From NCBI GenBank assembly GCA_035578155.1, contig JAPWDM010000046.1:573412-637411 (forward strand): 64,000 nucleotides of DNA. Reading direction: 5' to 3'. Below the pieces are notes generated by a model. That model saw only the letters and a program-made list of their open reading frames with translations, was not told where the DNA came from and searched no databases. A program made the translations under genes and the position numbers. Below are positions 42,441 to 57,235 of this stretch, one piece after another. This DNA is from Brachynemurus nebulosus (taxonomy: Eukaryota > Arthropoda > Insecta > Neuroptera > Myrmeleontidae). Numbering within the stretch: position 1 is the first letter of the stretch; each line of letters opens with the position of its first letter.

Positions 42441-43455
42441 AAATGGTATCTCAACGCGCACAAAGCAATGGAAGCCTTTTAAACGGTCGCCGATTAACAA
42501 AATCATATTCGGAAGCTGGAACAAAATTCGGAATACCAGTACCAACGTCACCCTACCAGAAATTTTTCAGCGGCGAAACAATGTGAACGTAGTATTAGCG
42601 TAGAAGATGGATGGTCCTCAACAAGTAACGGTGACCTGCTAGAAATTTCGGAACAACAGGAGCCTATTTCTATTATAAAGTCAACACCTTCATCACCAGG
42701 TTTAAATTTAGAACCTGAAAAGGATGATGAGGGAGTTGTGCCTACTTGTGAAGAAAAAACAAAATCACCTTTTGCATCTTCAGATTCACTAGCAAATGAC
42801 GTCAGGTGAAAATTACATAGAAATACGTTTTTTCTAACGATATATTTACTTTCTTTTGTATTTTTCAGGGATCATTTTGATGGAATCTGGAATGAATCCC
42901 AAGTCACTGTTTTACAAGCCGACTCAGGCGCTGATAATGGCACTGTATTATGTACATCAGACTTAAGTTCCTTAACTGCTACTTCTCCTTCGGGTACATT
43001 GCTAGCTCCGTCATCCAGACGAAAACATTTGCTTATGCTTCAACATCAACAAAGAAGTTCTATGGATACTGATGGTCTGGAGGAAGAGTTCTAACCAGAC
43101 CAGGTGAAATTAAATTATCAAACCAAACTACTTTTTATAAAATTAATTTATTACTTTCACCATTTTAGACTCAAACTCCTTCATCTCCGAGTATCAAAAA
43201 AGAACCGCTTGGAACTACAACTCCACCTAGTTCAACTACTGTCTATACTACATCAGCATCTCCCGCAATCGCTGTTACACCAATTCCTAGCAAAAGAGCA
43301 GTTCAAGAAGTACCTCAAGCGCCCACGTCTACTCTACCAACTGCCCCTATGCCATCTGTTCGCCAATCACCAGCTTGTGGCGAACTAAGAAAACAGAAGT
43401 CCTCTAAGTCGCACCTCTGACTTAACCCCTTCCGAAACTCCACACAGATCACTTG
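42441..43455 (+). pseudogene. Broken Ser/Pro-rich gene fragment with three exon-like blocks
   Basis: An acceptor-like CTTTCCAG precedes a frame reading VSQRAQSNGSLLNGRRLTKS, GIPVPTSPYQKF. One extra T in the run at about 42569 shifts the frame, which then continues AAKQCERSISVEDGWSSTSN to a GTGAAA donor (about 42807). A second block (42868-43103) reads DHFDGIWNESQVTVLQADSG ... SSRRKHLLMLQHQQRSSMDT DGLEEEF, then an in-frame TAA, PDQ and a GTGAAA donor. The third block (from 43170) reads TQTPSSPSIKKEPLGTTTPP and stays in phase. Codon-level sense and splice sites show a real gene origin, probably a cytoplasmic or nuclear regulator's low-complexity tail. I do not recognise the family. Frameshift plus nonsense suggest a partial duplicated pseudogene; the shift alone could be a homopolymer error. 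It runs into family D at 43451. Confidence 0.5.
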
Positions 43456-43730
43456 AATGTCAATATCTTATTTATTGCTAGTCCCATTTCGCTCAAATTT
43501 TTGAAGTATTGTGGGGGTTAGTTTCTAAAATATCTTTGCTATTATTTTATAATTTAGCCTTTAAGTATTTTGAGTTACATCAATTTTTTATGAACTTTAA
43601 GGCGAAAAAATAATTTGACGGTATATACATTTGATAAAATACTATTTTAGTCTTTTACGCGTACGAGGAAGCTGTGTGCCACACCCCATTGGCAGCGTAT
43701 TTTCTTTTTCTTTTAAAGTTATCAGACATT
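43451..43730. repeat. Family D repeat, copy 2 (empty site for the 204-bp MITE)
   Basis: Shares AATGTCAATATCTTATTTATT and AAGCTGTGTGCCACACCCCATT with 33137-33316, then GGCAGCGTATTTT without the palindromic MITE. Confidence 0.6.
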
Positions 43731-44139
43731 TTAATACTCTTACTATTTATTAATAGTAGTTTTGAACTCTTACTATTAATAGTAAGATTTTTTTATTTGA
43801 AAAAATATTTTTAAAAATTGTAATATCAAAGATATCACAAATATACATATGTGATCATTGGCAAACAGGGTAAATCGACGGCTTAATCTGCAAACAAGCT
43901 AACTCCATTGTAGCTGATTTTACAGTAGCGACTTAAAAATGCTTAATTTCTCATGCTTTTTTAAATATTTTGTTTTATAATTAAAATTTTATTAAAATTT
44001 AGGAGTTATCACCTTTACAGAATTAAAGAAACCACACAAAAGAAGTTAATCAAGTAATAATCTGTATTTTTATAAAAAATGGAATTAGCTTCTTTGCAGA
44101 TTAAGCCGTCGAAATATGGCATCAATCATCAAGTACTAG
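43731..44139. other. Unassigned AT-rich spacer
   Basis: No gene. A short inverted pair (ATCGACGGCTTAATCTGCAAA at 43874 and TTGCAGATTAAGCCGTCGA at 44094) brackets about 240 bases. Confidence 0.5.
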
Positions 44140-44668
44140 GGCTAAGGCTACACGAGCGTTTTTTAACGCCTAATTTTTGAGCGGAAATTAACGCGACGTT
44201 TTTTAACGCTGATCCGCAGGTACACGAGCGATAAATAACGCCATTAGTGTTTTTGAACTTCAAGAATTAATAGTTCATTATCGACAAATTCCAGTTCAAT
44301 ATTTATTGTGTTATAAATTCGAAGTATGAAAATAGAATGAAACTGAATCATCAATTTGTATCTCTCAATACATAATTATGTGGTATAATATGGCGGATAT
44401 GACATTTGGCGTTACTATGCGTTATTTGTCGCTCGTGTAGCCAGCCAGATGCGTCACACTGGTCACATGCGTTTTTTATCGCCGTAGAGGCCTAGACCGG
44501 CCAGATCCATCGTCTGGCGTTATAACCTTGAAAACGCGTGTGTCTTTCCAGACTGAGCGATAATTTCCGCTACGTGTAGCCACTATAATTCATATCAATG
44601 TTGCCCATATTACTAGCGTTATTTAACGCTCAAAACTAGGCGTTAAAAACGCACGTGTAGCCTTAGCC
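44140..44668. mobile_element. 529-bp MITE with GGCTAAGGCTACACG ends
   Basis: GGCTAAGGCTACACGAGCG at the left and CGTGTAGCCTTAGCC at the right are inverted. The interior repeats AACGC/GCGTT in many contexts (TTTTTAACGC, GCGTTATTTAACGC, GGCGTTA). Flanking trinucleotides are TAG and TAA, close to but not a perfect TWA duplication. The first seven terminal bases, GGCTAAG, equal those of the element at 16-1182. Confidence 0.7.
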
Positions 44669-47369
44669 TAAATGAATTTTTATGAGAAAAAAAACCATAA
44701 ATCATATTTTATTTTGTTAATTGGTCATATTTTTGTTATTAAAATGACTTTTTGTTTTTAAAATATACATATAATTTATAATTACTGTATTGGAGAGAAA
44801 TTACATGTATTAGGATTACATGTTTTAATATTAAAGAAGAAAATACTCATTTTAAAGAATATGGATAGATATCTATATTTTTCCAATAATAATAATAATA
44901 ATAATATAAATTGTAAGACAAAAATGAAACTTAAAAAATGAAAATTGAAATGAAACATTTAAGAAAATTTTAATGCATACATTTATTTTGAACTTATTGT
45001 TTCTTCTATTTTAATATTTCTCTTCTACACTTATTGTAGAATGAAATTAAAAAGTACGTATTAAATATTTTTTAATTTTTATTTTCAATGTATTGTTAAT
45101 AGCAAATCATTTTTCCAACGACGTTTTTTCAAATATACGAATTATACAATTTAATTGTAATGTTTATATACCATAATTAATGTATTTATGGTATAAAAAG
45201 AAAAATGTGTCCAAATCCTTTAGTATAATAAATTTCTTTCTTTCAATATAATAAATTGTAATTTTCCTCCTAATATTTTGTGAAATATAAATAATTCTTC
45301 AAATTATTTCTGTTCAAATATAGCAAATTATATTTTAAAATTTACTTATTGTAATATTTATATCATTATTTAATTATTAATAATTTTATAATGTAAATAT
45401 GATTATTTTTAAATAAAACTAACATTTTTTTTAAAAAAATTGTGTTTTATTTATGTGATATTTTAATCCTATATATGTATTCATATTAATAAATATATAA
45501 AAGTATATTTAAATCTCGCGGGCAAATTAAACGTCCTGGCCTGTGGGGAAATAACGTGTAATACCAAGGTAAAACTAATATATATAGGCATACGACTTTA
45601 TACCCTGCCTCCCCCGTACCAGGGTAAAGCAAATGATAGGCACGCTCAGTGAATACATGCGAGTTACGGTAGGATGGTGTGTATTGTTAAAATTGAATTA
45701 CAAAAAAGGTTCAATTAATAAGTTGATAATGAAGAATTTGATAAGTTTGATAATGTTGCATGTCGGTAAAGCACATTTCGACAATGCCCATATGATAATG
45801 ACAACGATGACATCTATACCCGGTGCCCCCGTTCACAGTTCCATAGAGAGGTAATAGAGAGTCAAAAAAATGTATTGAAGTTGGCTATCTTTCAGAAATA
45901 AAATTCTGGTGTACTTTATCTATGTTCTTATACTACATATATGCCTATATGCCCATACCACACTTAAACCATTGAGGAGATCGACTAGAGAGAATGCCAT
46001 ATATGTATTATGCCAATATTGCTATCAAGGGACCATACTAGTAAACAAATTACACTGTTCCACTTGTCGCCAGTGGGTGACGTAAAATTTCCCCACTCTT
46101 TTGGTGTAGATACACACTATTTGCAGTGATATTGGTTTAATGGTTGCGTCTGTGTGCGTATTTACTAACACTACTACAACACACGTATTACCAAAGAGAG
46201 AAATGTGTGCTGTTCAACTAACAATGTAATACAATGCACTGTGGGTTCGGTGATGGACAGCGACTGACTACATGACTAAAGCTGTGACAGGCCTACAAAG
46301 AGCTCCAAGCAAGCTACACTTCGTTGATATTAGTTGGCTTCTAGTGTTCTATGATTGCTATCAATTTGCATTTTTGGTCGCAAACATTAGAGTGGAGACA
46401 ATATCACTCTCTCTTTCTATTTTGTGTACCTATTTTCATTGTCCGCATACGCTGGCAATTTCAAAAATGCCTCCATTTTAGCCACTTAGGTTTTCATTTT
46501 CAAATACGAGTATAAATCACAACAAAGTAAATTTTATTTAATAAGCGATAAATGTGTTTATTTATTATTTAAGTAAATAAAATTGTCATTCGTGAGTTAA
46601 AAATTCAAACAATAAAATATTAAAAATATGAATGAGTTTATTTACTATTTTCCATGTGTAACGCTAGACATGCGCAGAACAAAAATGGTACACTATTTTT
46701 GTATTGTCTGTCTCTCTTTGTTGGCGACTAATTCCTCTCATAGGCTAGATACGTTGCTAGCAATATATGTATACTACATATATGGAGAATGCTGTGTATT
46801 ACAAATACATTAAGAAATTGAAGAAAAAAAATTGATGGATAGAGCGCGGACCTATAGTGCAGGTCATAAATTATCCTGTCAAAAATTGCCGGAAAAATGT
46901 ATCACCATTCGTTAGAAGCGGCACATAATTTATCTATTTTCCATAAATACATTTATAATTTTTTTCTAAATGCGCTCTATAGTTTGTGTGACACGAACTA
47001 AAGAGGTACTCTACAAATATATTTTGTTTTGAAAACAATAAAATTTCATATAAACAACATAGTCGCTCAATTTAAGTTTGTAACATCGCTCGCGCGACGA
47101 ACGAACACAGTTTAATTTGATCAACTGCATGTGAGTTATGTAAACAACTACCTGAAGAAAAAATTTTTTTCCATACACTGAAACTATAAACCATCCTGTC
47201 AAAAAATTGAATTCCATACACAAATTGAAAAAAACATATCTGAGAGGAGCGTAGTCTTGTAAATTTTTATGAGGAGATATTTCTTGTACAAAGATACAGA
47301 TAAATTAAAACTATTACATAATTCGATTTCATCACTGGGTTGGTCATCGAAAAGAAGCTTGAATAGCGA
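44669..47369. other. Unassigned stretch with dispersed family I piece
   Basis: AT-rich first 800 bases with (AAT)n near 44887-44903. The inverted partner of 18360-18500 lies at 45795-45925. Several 60-73 codon frames have no domain or splice support. ATATATGTATACTACATATATGG near 46765 matches 36465. No gene called. Confidence 0.4.
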
Positions 47370-48110
47370 GATTTGGTAAAAGTTCTAGAATATTCTTTCA
47401 ATTATCAGAAAATATATAAAAAATCCTTAATCAATGGATTGACCAACGAAAAAATAACCAAGTACCGATATCCAGAAAAAGTTCTAGAATATTCTTTTTG
47501 GAAAAAATATCGAATATCTGATTCACTACCAAATTTTTCATCGAAAAGCGTTCAATTTACGGAATTCGGCAAAAGTCGAGAATATTCTATTCTGAAAATA
47601 GAAAATATATCCAAAAACTGACTTCATCATTGGTTTGGGCATCAAAAAAGTGTCTAAATAGTAGAATTCGTCAAAAGTTCTACAATATTCTTTTTGGAAA
47701 TCAGAAAAACTACTGAAAAATTTGACATCACCATTAGATTGTGCATCAAAAAAGTGACCAAAAAATGAAATTCGGTAAAGTTCTAGAATATTCTATCTGA
47801 AAATCAGATAAGATATCTAAAACTTGATTTCACCATCGAATTAGTTATTTAAAAAGGATCCATGTAGCGAAATTTAACGAAAGTTCGAGAATGTTCTATC
47901 TGGAAATCAGCAAAGATATCGAAAAATCTACTTCACCATTTGTTTAATCATCGAAAAACAAGTTAAATACAGATGGAAAAATTGGACAAAAGTTTCTATT
48001 CGAAAATTAATAAAGATGTCGAAAAACCAATATCGCTATTAGAAGAATTATTGAAATAGAAGCTAAATAAAGATATTTAACAAAAGTTTTAGAGAGTTCT
48101 GTTCGAGAAC
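47370..48110. repeat. Decayed ~100-bp tandem array carrying heat-shock-element-like sites
   Basis: Units share a GTTCTAGAATATTCT-type core, then GGAAATCAG, AAGATATCGAAAAA, CTTCACCATT, GTTT..CATCGAAAAA and AATAG.GAAATTCGGTAAAA. Cores start at 47382, 47481, 47575, 47677, 47781, 47884 and about 48086; adjacent spacings are 94-104, with one degenerate unit between the last two. The consensus core is three alternating 5-base blocks nTTCn-nGAAn-nTTCn, the heat shock factor consensus. The 82-codon frame across it is not a gene. Confidence 0.8.
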
Positions 48111-48117
48111 TAGCAAA

Positions 48118-48580
48118 GGTAACGAATTATTTATCATAAACTGGTTATAATTGATGAATTTAGGCTCCATTAGTCCCATTGATTTGGTCCACGATAGTGT
48201 TATTTTAAAAAAAATGACAAATCGTTACTTTTCGCAATCGTAATCTTTAATCGTAAATATCTCTTAGACGGTGCGTCGCAGCTTAAAAATAACGAAATTT
48301 TTGAAGGCTTAAGCGAAGCAAGTTGTGGGTATTCCAAACATATTGCGACTGTCAAAACCTACTTTTCGTTATTGAAAATTATCGATATCGCGTAACTTGT
48401 CATAAATCGGTTATAACTAGTTAATTTAGGCTCTGTTAGTCCCATTGATCTGGTCAGTAACAGAACAATCTTTTAAAAAAGTACTTTTCGTTAACTTTCG
48501 CTATCGAAAACTCTAATCGTAAATATCTCTTAAACGGTTCGTCGTAGCTCAAAAATAACGAAATTTTTGAAGGTTTAAGC
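48118..48580. repeat. 268-bp tandem duplication
   Basis: Two units sharing CATAAA.TGGTTATAA, TTTAGGCTC..TTAGTCCCAT, TCGTAAATATCTCTTA and AAAAATAACGAAATTTTTGA. Confidence 0.85.
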
Positions 48581-48582
48581 CA

Positions 48583-48796
48583 GCGGTTTCCAAAGTGCGG
48601 ACCCGCAGGGGTCCCCGGGATCATTCAGGGGGTCCGTGGAAAATTGAGATTGATTTGGGAGTCCCTGAACAACGTCAGGGTGTCCTCGCAAGGTTTAATA
48701 TAAAATAAAAAACATTATGACAAACTTTTATTAATATGGAAATTAAATAACAATGAACAAATTATTAGCGATTTTCACATCCTAAGTAAAGTATAA
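48583..48796. mobile_element. hAT-like terminus fragment (CAGCGGTTTCCAAAGTGCGG)
   Basis: CAGCGGTTTCCAAAGTGCGGA followed by GGGGTCCCCGGG resembles the common hAT 5' terminus CAG.GGTTCCCAAA...GGGGTC. No matching inverse end was found in the window, so it is a fragment at best. Confidence 0.4.
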
Positions 48797-50524
<1,728 letters not shown>

Positions 50525-50561
50525 AAAAAGGTTATACTCTTGTTTAAGTTGATTAAAAAAA

Positions 50562-52062
50562 AAAACGCCGTGAGCAGCGGGGCCCCATCACGGTAGTCGA
50601 ATTTTCCCCTTCATCTTCGGTATTGAATGTCTACAAGTGAAATGTGATTGAAAGTCTACAACCGAATTGTCATTTTGTTGGTTTCAAAACTGGTGATGAG
50701 TGTTCGGCTGATCGAGGCTTTAAAAAAAGGTTTTAAGTATTTAAGGGCTGTATCTCAGTAAATTTCAATTTTGTGCCGAAAACAGGTAGCAGAAAAAAAG
50801 CCAACACAATTCGTACGAGGACATTCCTGCCCATGTTTATCCGCTAATTGCCTTTATATTTTAGTTTTAAAAACTAAAAAAGGACCTTAAATAGTAAACT
50901 GGAAGGCCTTTATAAAGATATTTTTTCTTTCCAAAAAAATCCAAAATTTCTATTTTATAAATACTAAAAATCCAAAATTCCTAATTTATAAATAAACAGT
51001 GACTTTAATAACATTTTTAAATTACTTAATATGTATGTATTTCATTTGTCATAAAAGTAAGTTCACTTTTTTTAAATTTTTTAAAATTACTATTCGCCTA
51101 CTTGTATTTAGAATAAACATAATGCTTTTAAAACACATTTAACAATAGCATTCAATTCCGATGTAAAAATGGGAGAAGTGGGGGGAAAAGTGATGCGGAC
51201 TCCCTACAAGGTACTAGCTGGATACTAACTGAATACACGTACAAAATTTCAGCCCTCTAGGTTTCCTTATGGAGTCTCTAGACGTGTTAGAAAACAAGCA
51301 AAAAAATTAAGGAAATATTGGCGTCAAAATCGTGGGGGTAAGGGTTAAAAGTTGAAACCTCCAAAAAACAGTGTCTGGCTATTAGCTTAACCTGTACACC
51401 AAATTTCAGCCCTCTAGGTTTATTTGGGGAGATTTTGACCCGAACGAAACTGTTAAAAAACAAGAAAAATCATATTCTTTTGGGTATAAAAATGGTGGGG
51501 GTAGGGGTTAAAAGTCGAGACCCCCAAAAGGCACCCCCTTGATACTAACTCAATCCGAATACAAAATTTCAGCCCTCTAGGTTTATTCGGGTGACCTGTG
51601 CGAGTGGTACAAACTTCGAAAACGTCGAAAATGCATGAAATTGTAGCTTAAAAATGAGGGGGGTGGGGGTAAAATATTAAAACCTCCAAAAAGCACAACC
51701 TAGGTACGAACTTTATCAACACACCAAATTTCAACCCTCTACGTTAATTCTGGGGGGCTGGGGGCCTGTTAGATCCAGCGAAAATCGTTTTTCCCCCCTC
51801 TACTCCCACCATATCATCCTAGGAAGCTGAATTTTGGATATGTTGTAGATAATTGACCGAAACATTATTTAAAACCGGTTTGGAAAAGTTTTATTGCTTT
51901 TCCGCCCCCCACCACCCCCTTAAAGGTCGGGTCAGAAAAAAAATTTGCCCAAAATTTGACCCCACTTTGATAGTATGAGGTGCCTCGAAAATGAGCCCCA
52001 TTTACCAAATTTCATCTCTTAACTTCCATAGGGGGGCCCTACACAAATTAAAAGGTGGCGGG

Positions 52063-52161
<99 letters not shown>

Positions 52162-52284
52162 CATTTTTTTTCTACATATTCGTGTTCTACGGGTCCGAAA
52201 ACGGATAGCGCCCCTACTCTCGCCTCTCGCAGCTCTTATCGTATAGACTGTATAAGTCTAATTTTTCGGAGAAAATTCGACTAA
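50562..52284 (+). mobile_element. Family C copy 2, in tandem with copy 1
   Basis: Nearly identical to copy 1 from ACGCCGTGAGCAGCGGGGCC to the AATTTTTCGGAGAAAATT hairpin and ACTAA, in the same orientation after a 37-base spacer. Start-to-start distance is about 1765 bases. Differences are mostly single bases and (TA)n length. Confidence 0.75.
52067..52157. repeat. (TA)n microsatellite, ~91 bp
   Basis: A pure TA run near the 3' end of family C copy 2. Confidence 0.98.
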
Positions 52285-52415
52285 TTATATATCACAGTTA
52301 TCAATACAGTAAGCCCTTAACATTCATTAAAGATTTCTTTTTTATTAAAAACCGAAGAAGGGATTGTAAGTTTTTCTAGCACAGATGTGTTTCTAAAGAA
52401 TATACATATTATTAA

Positions 52416-52887
52416 CACTATGAGGCCCGAGCACTTTCATAGTAAATTTCCCCGGAAGCCGGTAATATTTAAAAAAAAAACTATATAAACAAATACATAA
52501 AATAAAATGATTCAAACACACAACACAGTTCCACACGTATGTATGTATGTGTAAAACTGTAAACAGACGTACTACGTGATACGTACATACATACTACATA
52601 ATATACACTGGCATTCAAATCAATTTTATTTAAAAATATAAATTATATTTTTTATGTATTTTTTGTTTATCTTAAAATTTTTTATACATATAGAAACCAA
52701 GAGAGTAGTGTTTGTTGGTATGTATGTGTTTGTGTGAATGGGAACACATCCGTGTGATGAAGAATGATAAACATGATAAACATCGCACACATAATGAGTA
52801 ATCAACTATCAATTAATCATTGATCGCGGTCGGCCTCTGGGGAAGTTTTGTTTGGTTTCGGATGCCGAAGCCGTGGGACTGAAAGTG
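52416..52887. mobile_element. piggyBac-type MITE
   Basis: Ends CACTATGAGGCCCGAGC and the inverse GGGACTGAAAGTG, each adjoined by TTAA (52412-52415 and 52888-52891). TTAA target and short CAC/CCC-type termini fit piggyBac. No transposase is encoded. Confidence 0.75.
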
Positions 52888-53079
52888 TTAATGATCAGAG
52901 ATGAGGCTTATTTAAAATACAAGTATTTGAAATACAAATACAAGATACAAAATACGTATCTGAAATAATTTTTTAAAAATTCATTTTGTATCTTGTATTT
53001 AGATACATTCTTTTGGTATCTTAGTATTTTGTAAATACTAAGTTTGCTAAAATTCTTTTACTAATTACCAATGCATTTT

Positions 53080-54857
<1,778 letters not shown>

Positions 54858-55738
54858 TATATATTAGGTCGGTTTTTTGTGATATAAGTTAAGAAGTCCC
54901 GATCCACTGAATGAGCATTATGGGTTATTGTACAGAAGCTGCTGATTACTTTTCCGTCTTCCTATTTGGTAAAACGTAAATTTGGTAAACGTAAATTAAT
55001 AAAAATAATTTAGTAAAAAAATAATTAAAAAAGTAGGAAAAAGTAGGAAAAATTAAGATTTTCTTCATTTCACGCAAAAGGTAGGTGCGGCATTTTTCAT
55101 GGTGCCTAGAACGACATTCAGGGTTAATTCAGCTCTATAACTAACAACTACAACTAAAAACTAAATTACTTATTAGTTAATACTTAAAGTGTTGAGTTAA
55201 TACTTATTAGCAAAGATGGGAGAAAATGGTCCCTAACAGAATCGCCATATAAAACATTTTGTACTGGAGGGCTACGAATGCCTACGAATAGAGCTGGAGC
55301 GCTGTCATAAAACGTAAAAATATTATCAATCTTTTTAAAAATCAGTTTTACGACGTTTTACTATTAATACCACATCATTAATGTTGTGTGTGTCTGCTTG
55401 TGTTTTCTAATTGTCAATATTATGAATCATTTTGCCTGTTATCTGTACATACAATTTTTATATTTTTCTAATGCAAAAACTAAATCATGTTCAAACATGT
55501 GAATGGGCGATTGAGATACCTACATATAACATAATATAATACATTTTGTTTATATTTAAACAGGTATAAAGAAGGTGAGATATATGTTATTTTAAATAAT
55601 CACAAAAGAAATAGAGATATGTTTACATTATAAATATTTTCAGTTCTGTTCAAATAATTTCTATTACAGTCAACCACTTATTTATTCAACATTAATTTTT
55701 TAAAATTATTTTTGAGATTAAAATTATGTATTAAATTA
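54858..55738. other. Unassigned spacer
   Basis: AT-rich; repeats of ACGTAAATTTGGTAA near 54970 and of TTAATACTTA near 55180-55200; no gene. Confidence 0.4.
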
Positions 55739-56868
55739 TTAAAACGCCGTGAGCAGCGGAGCCCCATCACGGAAGTCGAATTTTTCCTTTCATCTTCGGT
55801 ATTGAATGTCTACAAGCGAAATGTAATTGAAAGTCCACAAGCGATTTGTCATTTTGGTGGTTTCGAAACTGATGATGAGTGTTCGGTTGATCGGGGCTTT
55901 AAAAAAAGGTTTTAAGTTTTTAAAGGCTGAATCTCAGTAAATTTCAATTTTGTGCCGATAGCAGTTAACAGGGAAAAAGCCAACACAATTCGTACGAGGG
56001 CATTCCTACCCATGCTTATCCGCCAATTGCCTTTGTGTTTTATTTTTAAATATTAAAAAAGGAACTTAAATAGTAAACTGGAAGGCTTTTATGAAGATAT
56101 TTTTTCTTTTCAAAAAAAACCAAAATTTCTATTTTATAAATAATAAAAATCCAAAATTCCTAATTTATAAATAAACAGTGACTTTAATAACATTTTTAAA
56201 TTACTTAATATGTATGTATTTCATTTGTTATAAAAGTAAATTCACTTTTTTAAATTTTTTAAAATTACTATTCGCCTACTTGTATTTAGAATAAAAATAA
56301 TGCATTTAAAACACATTTAACAATAGCATTCAATTCCGATGTAAAAATGGGAGAAGTGGGGGGAAAAGTAATGTGGACTCCCTAAAAGGTACTAGCTGGA
56401 TACTAACTGAATACACGTACAAAATTTCAGCCCTCTAGGTTTCCTTAGAGAGTCTCTAGACGTGTTAGAAAACAAGCAAAAAAATTAAGGAAATATTGGC
56501 GTAAAAATCGTGGGGGTAAGGGTTAAAAGTTGAAACCTCCAAAAAGAAGTGTCTGGCCATTAGCTTAACCTGTACACACAATTTCAGCCCTCTAGGTTTA
56601 TTTGGGGAGATTTTGACCTGAACGAAACTGTTAAAAAACAAGAAAAATCATGTTCTTTTTGGTATAAAAATCGTGCGGGTAGGGGTTAAAAGTTGAGACC
56701 CCCAAAAGGCACCCCCTTGATACCAACTCAATCCGAATACAAAATTTCAGCCCTGTCGGTTTATTTGGGTAACCTGTGCGAGTGGTACAGGTTAACAATC
56801 TAACTTCTAAAACGTCGGAAAAGCATGAAATTTTGTAGCTTAAAAATGAGAAGGGTGGGGGTAAAATA
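55739..56868 (+). mobile_element. Family C copy 3, truncated by the retrotransposon
   Basis: Starts ACGCCGTGAGCAGCGGAGCC and follows copies 1-2 with more divergence, up to GGGTGGGGGTAAAATATT, where the poly-T (retrotransposon 3' poly-A) begins. The rest of the family C unit is not found beyond 63125, so one side was lost. The frame at 55712-55915 is shared with copies 1-2 only in part and is not called. Confidence 0.65.
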
Positions 56869-57235
56869 TTTTTTTTTTTTTTAGTGAGGAGGGGAAACTT
56901 TTTATAAGCTGAGTGTGGGATTCCCAGCCGGAAGGTGCAATAGCTGGAGTACCCACCAAAACCCCCCTCTCTCTCACCATCATACCGGAACCGCGAAAGC
57001 ATTACTTCAGCATGATGGCTGGGTCCAAAATTCAAAAATAAGTCAAAAGATAAAAAGAATTAGTCAAAATATAAAAACCAAGAGATAAAATCTTTACAAA
57101 GATCCTTCAGTACTAAAAAACAACACTAAAATAAAAATAAAACTTAATATATCTTAAAAGCAGTCTTAAAAGCACAACAGAAAGAACTATTGGCACCAAA
57201 ATTTTGCATAACCTATATTTGCGTAACTGCGTAAA

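Noticed and set aside
47373..47621. 82-codon frame
   Set aside because: Covers the heat-shock-element-like tandem array; frame openness follows from repeat structure.
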